A stretch of 64,000 bases of DNA, from NCBI RefSeq assembly GCF_002261215.1, contig NZ_NEVS01000004.1, positions 3,162,001-3,226,000 of the forward strand, given 5' to 3'. The stretch comes from Bordetella genomosp. 11. GTDB taxonomy: Bacteria; Pseudomonadota; Gammaproteobacteria; Burkholderiales; Burkholderiaceae_B. Below are positions 1 to 8,576 of the stretch, piece by piece. The notes beneath the pieces were generated by a model that saw only the letters and a list, made by a program, of their open reading frames with translations, had not been told where the DNA came from and made no database searches. Numbering within the stretch: position 1 is the stretch's first letter; the number at the start of each line of letters is the position of its first letter. The translations under genes were made by a program, and so were the position numbers.

Positions 1-1
1 T

Positions 2-1591
2 GCCTTGCCGGGTTTGCGCGCCCGAGCCTCCCACGTTCATGACGGTGACTGGCGTGATGCCGGAGGTGGCGCCGGTGATGACCAGGCGATCGGTGGGGGA
101 TGCGTCGTCGCCCAGCGCAGTCCTGATTTCAAGGTTGCCCCCTTGTCCCGCGTAATCTCCGGCGATTGTCAGGGTCCCGAATCCGCCAGGAGGACCGGGT
201 GCGATCGTGCCACGATTGGCGGTGGATCCGACTTGGCCGATACCGGTCAGCCGCGCCCCTGCCCACACATTGGCCGGGCCTCCCAATATGCCGTCCACCC
301 GCAGCGTTCCGGCCTGGACCTCGGTGCTTCCGCTGAATGCCGAGCTATCGCCCGTCAGCGTCAAAGTACCGGCTCCCAACTTGTTAAGGCTTGACGTTCC
401 CGAAAACGCGGTGCCGATGCCAATGTCGTGTGCGTTCGTGTCGAACCAGGCGCCGCCGGTGTTCACCGACAATGTCGTGAAGCCCTTAAGGAAGTCAGGC
501 TGGTCGCGGTTCGCGCGCAGGATGCCGCCGTCCAGGTTAAGCACTAGTGGGCCGGTGCCGTCGCCCTTGATGACGGCGCCTGTTTCGAGGATGCCGCGTC
601 CGGTAGAGTCGCCAGTCAGATTGAGCGTCCCTTGTGCCGTGGACCCGGCAGCGATTCGGACATTGCTGCCGGCTTCCACCAACCCGCCTTTTTGAATGTT
701 CAACGTGCCGGCGCCATCCCAGCCAACCGCGATGAAATCGGTAGCGCTCAGCGTCGAAGTGTCGGCAGTGCCGCTCGATATGGTGACCGTGCCCGCGCCG
801 CCGTTAGCGTAGCCGATATAGATAGCCGCGCTCGGATGCAGCGCATCAGGGCCGGCAGTACTCACCGCCGCGCCGTCCCGGACATGCAGCTCGCCGGTGC
901 CGGCGGCACCCACGTAGATGTTGCCAACAGGGTCCCATAACGATCCGGCGCCGGTGACTGTGACGTGCCCATCGCCGCCCGCATCCAGTCCGATCGAACC
1001 TTGCCCGCTGTGCACTGCGCCGCCATTATCGATGTCGAGGGTCCCACTGCCGCCAGCGCCGATCACAAATGCAGCGCCACTGGAGTTCGTCCAGATCGAT
1101 CCGGGCCCGGAGACCAGCGCCATGCCAGTGCTGCCATTATCGCGGCCGATGGCAACGTTGCTGGTGCTGGTCGCCACACCGCCGCCAAGGACATTGAGCG
1201 TGCCATTGCTGCCCGACTCGACGCCGATCTGGGTCTGGCCGGAGATGGTCAAACCCGAAGCCAGGCCACCGCCGTTGCCGCCCTGGACCGTGACCATTCC
1301 CTGGTCATGGTTGCCGAAGTACGCGTCGTTGACGTTGCCGACCGTGCCACCGGCGTCGATGACCAATGTACCAAGTGCCGTATCGCCAACGACGAGATCA
1401 CCGCCGACAGACCAGTTCGGCGATTGCACACTGGATACGACCGGATCCAGGTTGCCGGAACCCACCACCGATTGCGCGTTCGCGGGTCCCCAGCAGTCGA
1501 CCGCCCACGCCAGCGCGATCGCTGTCGACAAAAGCAGGGGCCGGGATTGCGGCTTGGAATTGAGCTCCGGGGCGGTGTCCTTGTTTGCCAT
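2..1591 (-). CDS. Autotransporter passenger domain, N-terminal part (truncated by window edge)
   Basis: An open frame with no stop runs from an ATG at 1591 to the left edge (530 codons), so the C-terminal part is missing. Residues 1 to about 40 form a long signal peptide with a hydrophobic core (LLLSTAIALAW) and a likely cleavage after ANAQ. The rest is Gly/Thr/Ser/Ala-rich and built of short beta-strand repeats of the type GTLxVxxGGxV. Late in the frame comes a passenger-associated transport repeat (GTLTLTGDSSAFSGSTEVQ). This pattern is typical of type Va autotransporters that end in a C-terminal beta-barrel, but the barrel itself lies outside the window. The product is expected at the cell surface, as an adhesin or other virulence-type factor; ligand unknown. 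Confidence 0.8.
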   Translation of the reverse strand, partial: MANKDTAPELNSKPQSRPLLLSTAIALAWAVDCWGPANAQSVVGSGNLDPVVSSVQSPNWSVGGDLVVGDTALGTLVIDAGGTVGNVNDAYFGNHDQGMVTVQGGNGGGLASGLTISGQTQIGVESGSNGTLNVLGGGVATSTSNVAIGRDNGSTGMALVSGPGSIWTNSSGAAFVIGAGGSGTLDIDNGGAVHSGQGSIGLDAGGDGHVTVTGAGSLWDPVGNIYVGAAGTGELHVRDGAAVSTAGPDALHPSAAIYIGYANGGAGTVTISSGTADTSTLSATDFIAVGWDGAGTLNIQKGGLVEAGSNVRIAAGSTAQGTLNLTGDSTGRGILETGAVIKGDGTGPLVLNLDGGILRANRDQPDFLKGFTTLSVNTGGAWFDTNAHDIGIGTAFSGTSSLNKLGAGTLTLTGDSSAFSGSTEVQAGTLRVDGILGGPANVWAGARLTGIGQVGSTANRGTIAPGPPGGFGTLTIAGDYAGQGGNLEIRTALGDDASPTDRLVITGATSGITPVTVMNVGGSGAQTRQG

Positions 1592-1849
1592 TGGATGCCT
1601 CGCTGCTGTGACATGTATCCCGTGCCGGTCGTACGACACGCTATATGTCGCCGACGCATGCATGGGGACGACCCGCCGTGCCAGGTCGATATTTGCGTGT
1701 TCTGTGGATGTCCGCTGGGCTGTGCACGAGCGCACGAAGGCGACGGCTGCGCGTGGTCGCACGTAGCTTGGGACGGACGGGATCGCGCCGCATGTACCTG
1801 GTTGCGACCGTGGCTGGGTTTTGCTCAGCCGGACAGCAGGTTGCCACAT

Positions 1850-1879
1850 TTTGTAGCCCATAATGCAACATATTGACAA
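1850..1879 (-). promoter_or_regulatory. Possible sigma-70 promoter for the autotransporter gene
   Basis: On the minus strand TTGTCA (1879-1874) is followed after 18 bases by TACAAA (1855-1850). This would start transcription about 250 bases before the ATG at 1591, leaving a long leader. It is a consensus match only, in an A+T-rich patch, and no regulator site is recognised. Confidence 0.35.
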
Positions 1880-1994
1880 TTATTAACAAATAATGCAGCT
1901 GCCTCCGCGAACCGGGCGGCGGATTTGGCGGGCGGGCGGAATGCCCGTTGAGACCTCGCGCTGAAGTCGTCCGGGGACTTTGCTCAAAGGCATG

Positions 1995-2023
1995 TTGAAA
2001 GCTTGGCTGTTCAGGCCTAGAAT
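1995..2023 (+). promoter_or_regulatory. Sigma-70 promoter of the ars operon
   Basis: TTGAAA (1995-2000), a 17-base spacer and TAGAAT (2018-2023) form a near-consensus promoter. Transcription should start near 2030, inside the operator that follows, so a bound repressor would block initiation. The leader before the arsR ATG at 2052 is only about 20 bases. Confidence 0.75.
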
Positions 2024-2046
2024 TCAATAATTCTTGAATTATTGAA
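2023..2046. promoter_or_regulatory. ArsR operator (perfect inverted repeat)
   Basis: The 11-base arm TTCAATAATTC (2023-2033) is repeated exactly in inverse at 2036-2046 with a 2-base spacer. It overlaps the last base of the -10 box and the expected start site, and ends five bases before the arsR start codon. A/T-rich dyads at this place are the usual binding sites of ArsR/SmtB repressors, so autoregulation by the adjacent arsR product is the natural reading. Confidence 0.75.
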
Positions 2047-2051
2047 CTGAT

Positions 2052-2381
2052 ATGACAGAAGACCAAGCCGTTTCGGCCCTGGCGGCGCTGGCACATGTGC
2101 AGCGTTTGCGGGTGTTTCGCTCGTTGGTGGTCGCCGGTCCCCAGGGAATGACGCCCAGCGTCCTGGCCGATCGGTTGGGCGTGGCGCGCAATGCGCTGTC
2201 CTTTCACCTGAAGGAACTGGCCCACGCGGGCCTGGTAACCGCGGAACAACAAGGTCGCAACCTGATCTATCGCGCGGAGTTCGGCCACATGACCGGGCTG
2301 ATGGATTACCTGACCGAAAACTGCTGCCAGGGCGAGGCCTGCATGGTTCCCGACGCCGCGGGGCTTTGCCAGGACTGCTGA
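2052..2381 (+). CDS. arsR: ArsR-family arsenite-responsive repressor
   Basis: A 109-residue winged-helix repressor of the ArsR/SmtB family and first gene of the arsenic operon. The recognition helix region is around residues 36-55 (VLADRLGVARNALSFHLKEL). The classical metal motif ELCVCDL in the DNA-binding helix is absent. Cysteines instead cluster at the C terminus: C91, C92, C97, C106 and C109. This resembles the Acidithiobacillus ferrooxidans ArsR type, where As(III) binds C-terminal cysteines, so derepression by arsenite is expected through that site. It should bind the dyad just upstream of its own start. The 128 bases before arsC contain no other gene. Confidence 0.93.
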   Translation: MTEDQAVSALAALAHVQRLRVFRSLVVAGPQGMTPSVLADRLGVARNALSFHLKELAHAGLVTAEQQGRNLIYRAEFGHMTGLMDYLTENCCQGEACMVPDAAGLCQDC

Positions 2382-2509
2382 GCGGGCGCCGCATGAAGCG
2401 ATCGCGTGTTCGCCCGCGCATCTGCGGACAGCCGCCCGCCCTTTTTTCTGCCACCCCGATAGAACTTTTCCTTCCAGCCCCATAAAACCCGCATTCGTCC
2501 AGGAACATC

Positions 2510-3001
2510 ATGTCCACGGTCTACAACGCGCTGTTCATCTGCACGGGCAATTCCGCCCGCTCCATCCTGGCCGAAGGCCTGCTCAACGGGCTGGGCCAGG
2601 GAAGATTCCGTGCCTACTCGGCCGGCAGCCATCCCAAGGATTCCGTCCACCCGATGGCGTTGGCGACCCTGGAACGCCTGGGTATGCCCGCGCAAGGCTA
2701 TCGCAGCAAGAGCTGGGACGAGTTCGTGGGACCCGATGCGCCGCGCTTCGATTTCATTTTCACGGTATGCGACAACGCGGCCGGGGAAGTCTGCCCGGTA
2801 TGGCCGGGCAAACCCATGTCGGCCCACTGGGGCGTGCCCGACCCCGCCGCCGTGGAAGGCAGCGAGGAGACCAGGCGCAAGGCGTTCAACGAAACCGCGG
2901 TGGTATTGAAGCGCCGCATCGAGCTTTTCCTGTCCCTGCCGTTGGCGCGCCTGGATGCCATGTCCTTGCAGCGCGAACTGCGCGACATCGGCAAGGCATG
3001 A
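2510..3001 (+). CDS. arsC: Arsenate reductase, low-molecular-weight phosphatase type
   Basis: A 163-residue cytoplasmic enzyme reducing arsenate to arsenite for export. The phosphatase P-loop is at residues 11-17 (C11-TGNSA-R17, the CX5R motif). Two more cysteines, C87 and C95, fit the intramolecular disulfide relay of the thioredoxin-coupled ArsC class. D111 in the GVPDPA segment is the likely general acid. An AGGA ribosome site precedes the ATG. The stop codon overlaps the acr3 start (ATGA), suggesting translational coupling of reductase and arsenite exporter. Confidence 0.93.
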   Translation: MSTVYNALFICTGNSARSILAEGLLNGLGQGRFRAYSAGSHPKDSVHPMALATLERLGMPAQGYRSKSWDEFVGPDAPRFDFIFTVCDNAAGEVCPVWPGKPMSAHWGVPDPAAVEGSEETRRKAFNETAVVLKRRIELFLSLPLARLDAMSLQRELRDIGKA

Positions 3002-4071
3002 AGGGAAAGCGCATGCCGGCAGAGACTATCGCCGGGGCCGCCCCGGGTCCCATGAGCGTGTTCGAGCGTTATTTGACGGTTTGGGTCTTCCTTTGCATCG
3101 TCGCGGGCGTGGCTTTCGGGCAGCTCGCGCCCTCCGTGTCGCGGTCCATCGGCCATTGGGAGATCGCCCGGGTCAATCTGCCCGTGGGCCTGCTGATCTG
3201 GATCATGATTATTCCCATGCTGATGAAGGTCGACTTCAGCGCCCTGGGGCAGGTACGACGGCACTGGCGCGGTATCGGCATCACGCTGTTCGTGAACTGG
3301 GCAGTCAAGCCGTTCACGATGGCGTTCCTGGGCTGGCTGTTCATCCGGCAGGTTTTCGCGCCCTGGCTGCCCGCCGGGCAGCTCGATAGCTATATCGCCG
3401 GATTGATACTGCTGGCTGCCGCCCCGTGCACGGCCATGGTCTTCGTCTGGAGCCGGCTGACGGGCGGAGACCCCTTGTTCACGCTGTCGCAGGTCGCCTT
3501 GAACGACACCATCATGGTGTTCGCCTTCGCCCCCATCGTCGGCTTGCTGCTGGGGCTATCGTCCATCACCGTGCCCTGGGACACGCTGCTGACGTCGGTC
3601 GGCCTGTACATCATCGTCCCGGTACTCATTGCGCAGGCATGGCGCCGGGCCTTGCTGCGTCGAGGCCAATCCGCGCTGGATAGCGCGCTGAGCAGGATAG
3701 GCCCTTTGTCCGTCGCGGCTTTGCTGCTGACGCTGGTGCTGCTGTTCGCCTTCCAGGGCCAGGCGATTCTGCAACAGCCGCTGGTCATCGCAATGCTGGC
3801 GGTACCCATCCTGATCCAGGTCTTCTTCAATTCCGCGTTGGCGTATTGGCTGAATCGCCGGGCTGGAGAAGCGCACAGCGTGGCATGCCCTTCCGCGTTG
3901 ATCGGCGCCAGCAACTTCTTCGAACTGGCGGTCGCGGCGGCCATCAGCCTGTTCGGTTTCCAATCCGGGGCGGCGTTGGCCACCGTCGTGGGCGTTCTTA
4001 TCGAAGTCCCCGTGATGCTGCTCGTCGTGCGGATCGTCAACCGGACGCGGAACTGGTACGAGCATGCCTGA
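2998..4071 (+). CDS. acr3: Arsenite efflux transporter, ACR3 family
   Basis: An integral membrane carrier of about 357 residues with ten predicted transmembrane segments (BART superfamily) that exports arsenite. The conserved family cysteine lies in the segment AAPCTAMVFVWS, and the N-terminal motif FERYLTVWVFLC is typical of ACR3. The start at 2998 overlaps the arsC stop by four bases. ATGs at 3013 and 3052 are alternatives; 3013 gives a length closer to most family members. Together with ArsC it completes an arsenate reduction and arsenite extrusion route. Confidence 0.93.
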   Translation: MKGKRMPAETIAGAAPGPMSVFERYLTVWVFLCIVAGVAFGQLAPSVSRSIGHWEIARVNLPVGLLIWIMIIPMLMKVDFSALGQVRRHWRGIGITLFVNWAVKPFTMAFLGWLFIRQVFAPWLPAGQLDSYIAGLILLAAAPCTAMVFVWSRLTGGDPLFTLSQVALNDTIMVFAFAPIVGLLLGLSSITVPWDTLLTSVGLYIIVPVLIAQAWRRALLRRGQSALDSALSRIGPLSVAALLLTLVLLFAFQGQAILQQPLVIAMLAVPILIQVFFNSALAYWLNRRAGEAHSVACPSALIGASNFFELAVAAAISLFGFQSGAALATVVGVLIEVPVMLLVVRIVNRTRNWYEHA

Positions 4072-4163
4072 TCACGTCAATGACCGTTCCTCGGAGCTAT
4101 CCATGAGCGATACCGTTTTCACGGAGAAGGACGGCCGGGCAGTGGCCGATACGGAGGGCCATC

Positions 4164-4886
4164 GTGCGTGAAGGCATCTCCCTGCCCAACATCGACGGGG
4201 CGCTGCTCGACGCGCCGGATACCGCGCGCCTGCTGTCGCCGCCTGAGCGGGCAAGCCACCCCCCACGGTTCCTGCTGCTGTATGGCTCGGTCCGGGAGCG
4301 ATCCTATAGCAGGCTGCTGACCCGCGAGGCCGCGCGCCTGCTGCAGGCGCTGGGCGGCGAGGTAAAGGTCTTCGACCCTTCGGGGTTGCCGCTGCCCGAC
4401 GATGCGCCCGACACGCATCCCAAGGTCCGGGAATTGCGCGACCTGGTGCAATGGTGCGAGGGTATGGTGTGGACGTCCCCCGAACGCCACGGCGCGATGA
4501 GCGGCATCATGAAAGCGCAGATCGATTGGATTCCATTGACTTTGGGCGCCATCCGTCCCACCCAGGGCAAGACGCTGGCCGTCATGGAGGTCTCTGGCGG
4601 ATCGCAGTCCTTCAACGCCGTGAACCAGCTGCGCGTGCTGGGCCGCTGGATGCGCATGCTGACCATCCCGAACCAGTCATCGGTACCGAAGGCGTTTCTG
4701 GAATTTGACGAGGCCGGCCGCATGAAACCTTCGAGCTACTATGATCGCGTGGTCGACGTGATGGAAGAACTGATGAAGTTCACCCTGCTGACGCGGGATG
4801 TCTCCGGCTACCTGGTGGATCGCTACAGCGAAAGAAAGGAAAATGCCGAGCAGCTGTCCAAGCGGGTAAATCAACGGTCCATTTGA
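4164..4886 (+). CDS. arsH: ArsH NADPH-dependent FMN reductase
   Basis: A 240-residue flavodoxin-fold protein. The FMN-binding loop is [10 protein letters not shown] near residue 55 and the conserved family stretch [18 protein letters not shown] is near residue 105. ArsH proteins oxidise trivalent methyl- and aryl-arsenicals and can act as quinone reductases. The start is a GTG at 4164 and no strong ribosome site is seen. A 23-codon frame at 4103-4171, preceded by CGGAGC, overlaps this start in another frame; it may be a translated leader or chance. The stop overlaps the alternative TTG start of the next gene. Confidence 0.92.
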   Translation: MREGISLPNIDGALLDAPDTARLLSPPERASHPPRFLLLYGSVRERSYSRLLTREAARLLQALGGEVKVFDPSGLPLPDDAPDTHPKVRELRDLVQWCEGMVWTSPERHGAMSGIMKAQIDWIPLTLGAIRPTQGKTLAVMEVSGGSQSFNAVNQLRVLGRWMRMLTIPNQSSVPKAFLEFDEAGRMKPSSYYDRVVDVMEELMKFTLLTRDVSGYLVDRYSERKENAEQLSKRVNQRSI

Positions 4887-4891
4887 TTCCG

Positions 4892-6097
4892 ATGCGCCTC
4901 TCGAATCGCACCAGCGTGGTGTCCGCGCTCGGCACGACCCAGACGCTCGCCTGGGCCTCGTCCTATTACCTGCCGGCCATGCTCAGCGCGCCCATGGCGC
5001 GCGACCTGGGCATCGGCGTCCCCACGGTTTTCGCCGCCTTTTCCTTCGCGCTGTTGATATCGGCCCTGCTGGGGCCGTATTCGGGCCAGGCGATCGACCG
5101 GTGGGGTGGGCGCCCGGTGCTGATGGCCACCAATGTCCTTTTCGCGCTGGGCCTGGGCTGGCTGGGCAATGTCCATTCCACCGTGGGGCTGTTCGCGGCG
5201 TGGGCGGTGCTGGGCATAGGGATGGGCAGCGGCCTTTACGAAGCGGCATTTGCCACGCTGGTGCGCCTGTACGGCCAGCAGTCGCGCGGGGCCATCTCCG
5301 GCATTACGCTTTTCGCCGGTTTCGCCAGCACGGTGGGTTGGCCCCTGACGAGCTTCCTGCAGGTCGAGTTCGGCTGGCGCGAGGCCTGCCTGGCGTGGGC
5401 GGGCCTGCATTTGGTGCTGGCCTTGCCGCTGAATTCCCTGCTGCCCACCCCCGCCGCCGCAGCGCATACGCCGGCACAACATCCGGCCCCCACGCCGGCA
5501 TCGCCGGTCACGGCCTGGCCGTCGATCGTCCTGGCCGTCGTGTTTGCCATTACGTGGTTTATCAGCACGGCATTGGCGGCCCACCTGCCTCGTCTGCTGA
5601 TGGCGGCGGGCGCGACATTCACGGCCGCCGTGGCCGCCGGCGCGCTGATGGGACCGGCCCAGGTGGGCGCGCGCATCCTGGAGTTCGGCCTGCTGCGCAA
5701 GGTGCATCCCTTGCTCTCGGCGCGCCTCGCCACGCTGACCCATCCAGTGGGCGCGATGCTGCTGCTTCTGTTCGGGGCGCCGCTGGCCTCGGTCTTCGTG
5801 ATCCTGCATGGTGCCGGCAACGGCATCCTGACGATCGCCAAGGGCACGCTGCCGCTGGTGCTGTTCGGATCGCACGGATACGGCGCTCGGCAAGGCATGC
5901 TGATGGTGCCCGCGCGTATCGCGCAGGCCCTGGCGCCATGGCTGTTCGGCCTTTGCCTGGACCGCTGGGGGGCCGGCGCCCTGTGGGTGTCCGCCGGCAT
6001 GAGTGTCGTGGGCTTCGGCGCGCTGATCTCGCTCCAGTCGTATACGAACCCGGCGCCGTCGACGCCTTCGGCCGAGACCGCATCTCCCAGAAAGTAA
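4892..6097 (+). CDS. MFS transporter of the arsenic operon
   Basis: A 401-residue major facilitator with about twelve transmembrane helices, read from the ATG at 4892; a TTG at 4883 overlapping the arsH stop is an alternative. The first loop carries the MFS signature region (GPYSGQAIDRWGGRPVL). It is the last gene of a tightly packed ars operon, so a role in exporting an arsenic compound is likely. No glyceraldehyde-3-phosphate dehydrogenase partner is nearby, so the ArsJ pathway is not supported. Its substrate cannot be read from sequence; methylated or aromatic arsenicals are plausible given arsH next door. Confidence 0.85.
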   Translation: MRLSNRTSVVSALGTTQTLAWASSYYLPAMLSAPMARDLGIGVPTVFAAFSFALLISALLGPYSGQAIDRWGGRPVLMATNVLFALGLGWLGNVHSTVGLFAAWAVLGIGMGSGLYEAAFATLVRLYGQQSRGAISGITLFAGFASTVGWPLTSFLQVEFGWREACLAWAGLHLVLALPLNSLLPTPAAAAHTPAQHPAPTPASPVTAWPSIVLAVVFAITWFISTALAAHLPRLLMAAGATFTAAVAAGALMGPAQVGARILEFGLLRKVHPLLSARLATLTHPVGAMLLLLFGAPLASVFVILHGAGNGILTIAKGTLPLVLFGSHGYGARQGMLMVPARIAQALAPWLFGLCLDRWGAGALWVSAGMSVVGFGALISLQSYTNPAPSTPSAETASPRK

Positions 6098-6283
6098 GGC
6101 ATCGCCGCGGCCTTGATCCAAATCACAACGGGCGCTTCGACCGAGGCCTAAGCTGGGTGCTTCGACATCGCGGCTTACCCCTGCCGCGCACCAGCCGGCC
6201 CCCTCTCCCACCGCCCGGTCGTCACGCAAACGCACCGGCGCACTGAATAACGGGGCCACGGCCAACGATTCCAAGGAGTGCTC

Positions 6284-7312
6284 ATGTCCAACACCATGAA
6301 AGCCGCGGTCGTCCGCGAGTTCGGCAAGCCGCTGGCCATCGAAGAAGTCGCCGTGCCGAAACCGGGGCCGGGCCAGATCCTGGTCAAGATCGCGGCCACC
6401 GGCGTCTGCCACACGGACCTGCACGCCGCCGAAGGCGATTGGCCGGTCAAACCCAAGCCGCCCTTCATTCCAGGCCATGAAGGCGTCGGCCATGTCGCCG
6501 CCGTCGGCGCCGGCGTCAAGCACGTGAAGGAAGGCGATCGCGTCGGCGTTCCCTGGCTGTACACCGCCTGCGGCCACTGCAGGCATTGCCTGGGCGGCTG
6601 GGAAACGCTATGCATGGAACAGCAGAACACCGGCTATTCGGTGAACGGCAGCTTCGCCGAATACGTGGTCGCCGATCCGAACTATGTCGGCCATCTGCCG
6701 GACACCGTCTCGTTCGTGGACATCGCGCCCATCCTCTGCGCGGGCGTGACCGTCTACAAGGGATTGAAGGTAACCGACACCAAGCCCGGCGATTGGGTGG
6801 TGATTTCAGGCATTGGCGGCCTCGGCCACTTGGCCGTGCAGTACGCCAAGGCCATGGGTTTGAACGTCCTGGCCGTCGACATCGACGATGCCAAGCTCGA
6901 CCTTGCCCGCCAGCTTGGCGCCACGCAGGGCGTGAACGCGCGCAAGGAAGATCCCGTGGCGTTCGTGAAGAAGCAGATCGGCGGCGCCCAGGGCGTACTG
7001 GTGACGGCGGTCTCGCCCAAGGCTTTCGAACAGGCGCTGGGCATGGTGGGCCGCGGCGGGACGGTGTCGCTGAACGGCCTGCCACCGGGCGATTTCCCCT
7101 TGTCCATCTTCGATACCGTGCTCAACGGCATCACCGTGCGCGGCTCCATCGTCGGCACGCGGCTGGATCTTCAGGAGGCGCTGGACTTCGCCGGCGAGGG
7201 CAAGGTGAAGGCCACCATCGCCACCGACACGCTGGAAAACATCAACGATATCTTCGCGCGCATGCATCACGGCGACATCCAGGGACGCATCGTCATCGAC
7301 TTCCGGCAATAG
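6284..7312 (+). CDS. adhP: Zinc-dependent alcohol dehydrogenase (AdhP type)
   Basis: A 342-residue medium-chain dehydrogenase/reductase oxidising primary alcohols with NAD+. Catalytic zinc ligands C42 (GVCHTDLH) and H65 (PGHEG) and the structural zinc cysteines C96, C99, C102 and C110 are all present. The Rossmann motif [11 protein letters not shown] begins the cofactor domain. The ATG at 6284 has AAGGAG six bases upstream and is preferred over the later ATG at 6296 or the GTG at 6278. It stands alone between the ars operon and a glycosyltransferase, with gaps of about 190 and 220 bases, so it is probably its own unit. Confidence 0.93.
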   Translation: MSNTMKAAVVREFGKPLAIEEVAVPKPGPGQILVKIAATGVCHTDLHAAEGDWPVKPKPPFIPGHEGVGHVAAVGAGVKHVKEGDRVGVPWLYTACGHCRHCLGGWETLCMEQQNTGYSVNGSFAEYVVADPNYVGHLPDTVSFVDIAPILCAGVTVYKGLKVTDTKPGDWVVISGIGGLGHLAVQYAKAMGLNVLAVDIDDAKLDLARQLGATQGVNARKEDPVAFVKKQIGGAQGVLVTAVSPKAFEQALGMVGRGGTVSLNGLPPGDFPLSIFDTVLNGITVRGSIVGTRLDLQEALDFAGEGKVKATIATDTLENINDIFARMHHGDIQGRIVIDFRQ

Positions 7313-7529
7313 CGCGGCAGCACGGAAAATCCAGGCCTTCCACAAAAGGCTTTCCCTCATGCGCCGGCCCGGTTTATAAAGCCGACGGCCCCGGCGCGCG
7401 CGTACCGACGACGCGACGGGCATGCCAGCCTGTCGCGCCGACGACGCCCCCTTTTTCCAGGCGGCATGGCGCGACCCAGCAAGACGGTCCGGGGCAAAAG
7501 CCACATGTCGGCCGGTGAATAGGTGTGTG

Positions 7530-8576
7530 ATGGAACGGGAAGGATATCCGGCCGGGAAGGATGGCACGATCGCATTGATCTTGTCCGCCTACCTGGGCGA
7601 TTCGCTGTTTTTGATGACCATAGCCAACAACCTGCGGCGCGCCGGGCGCCGCGTGGTTGTCTTCGGCACTTACGCGCAGGCGTTGGCGGACTGGTATCCC
7701 GGGTTCGACATCCGGCCGCTGCCGCGCGAGAACGAGATCGCCGCGCTGGAGGACTTCGGCGTCATCGTCCAGATGTCGGCCAATGGCCCGCTCGCCGGCC
7801 TGGACGAACGCTTTGCCCATTTCGTCGCCATCAAGTCATGGCAACGGGGCGATGCCCAAGCATTGGCGGACGCCAAACACGCCCGCCTCGGCGACAATCC
7901 GCGCGACGGTGCCCCGTCCAATGGCGTCATGGCCAGCTTCCGTGTCTTCGCGCGGACCCGGTTCGGCCTGGACGACTGGGTCGCCGATAGCGGATTGCGG
8001 GCGCCCGACGCACTGCGGGCCCGGTTTCACGCGCGACGGGTGATCATCCACCCGACGTCGACCGAACCGACCCGATGCTGGAAACCCACCCAGTACGCGG
8101 CCCTGGCAAGCATGCTGCGCGAGCGTGGCTTCGAACCCATGTTCGTGCTGGCTCCCGCCGAACGCGCGGCGTGGCGCGACTTGCTGGCGCGGCACGGCCT
8201 GCCCATACTCGATGCGCCCGATCTGGCCCATACCGCGGCGGCGATCTACGAGTCCGGCTGGTTCATCGGCACCGATTCCGGCATCGGGCATCTCGCGTCG
8301 GCGTGCGGGGTTCCGACCGTCACCATCGTCGACCGCGTCAGGAACATGAACCGTTGGCGGCCGATATGGGCGCCCGGCACGGTGGTGCGTCCGTGGTGGT
8401 TGCCGATGCACTGGATGCGCCGCAAGTATTGGCGCGAAGCGACCACGGTCGGGAAGGTGCTGCGCGCCTTCGATAAGCTGCGCAAGTGCGCCGAGGCGAC
8501 CGGACCGGTGGGAGCGGGACCGAGCCGGGACGCCGGACACGCGCTCAATGAGCCGGCTGCGCGGCCGGGACCTTGA
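7530..8576 (+). CDS. Glycosyltransferase family 9 (heptosyltransferase-like)
   Basis: A 348-residue GT-B protein. The N-terminal domain begins [15 protein letters not shown], the acceptor-domain signature of lipopolysaccharide heptosyltransferases. The C-terminal nucleotide-sugar domain has [14 protein letters not shown] and the conserved [12 protein letters not shown] segment. It probably adds a sugar to lipopolysaccharide core or another surface glycan; donor and acceptor are unknown. The frame is open from 7422, but similarity to the family begins only after the ATG at 7530. Its last 32 bases overlap the 3' end of the convergent chemoreceptor gene. No other LPS gene is in the window. Confidence 0.8.
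   Translation: MEREGYPAGKDGTIALILSAYLGDSLFLMTIANNLRRAGRRVVVFGTYAQALADWYPGFDIRPLPRENEIAALEDFGVIVQMSANGPLAGLDERFAHFVAIKSWQRGDAQALADAKHARLGDNPRDGAPSNGVMASFRVFARTRFGLDDWVADSGLRAPDALRARFHARRVIIHPTSTEPTRCWKPTQYAALASMLRERGFEPMFVLAPAERAAWRDLLARHGLPILDAPDLAHTAAAIYESGWFIGTDSGIGHLASACGVPTVTIVDRVRNMNRWRPIWAPGTVVRPWWLPMHWMRRKYWREATTVGKVLRAFDKLRKCAEATGPVGAGPSRDAGHALNEPAARPGP

Larger units (their letters stand above)
1592..2051. other. Divergent intergenic region between the autotransporter and arsR
   Basis: This 460-base gap has no convincing coding frame. It is less G+C-rich than its surroundings, especially 1850-1900. It holds the likely promoter of the leftward autotransporter gene, with a long untranslated leader, and the promoter-operator of the rightward arsenic operon. 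Both are listed separately. Confidence 0.6.

Noticed and set aside
4103..4171. 23-codon frame between acr3 and arsH
   Set aside because: It has a plausible ribosome site but overlaps the arsH start in another frame and is too short to support as a gene; noted in the arsH entry.
4871..6586. Minus-strand 571-codon frame across the MFS and adhP region
   Set aside because: It lies opposite two well-supported genes and has shadow composition (Arg/Gly/Gln/His-rich) with no recognisable domain.
7327..7352. Weak hairpin GCCTT/AAGGC after adhP as a terminator
   Set aside because: The stem is only five base pairs with no real T run, so it is not supported.
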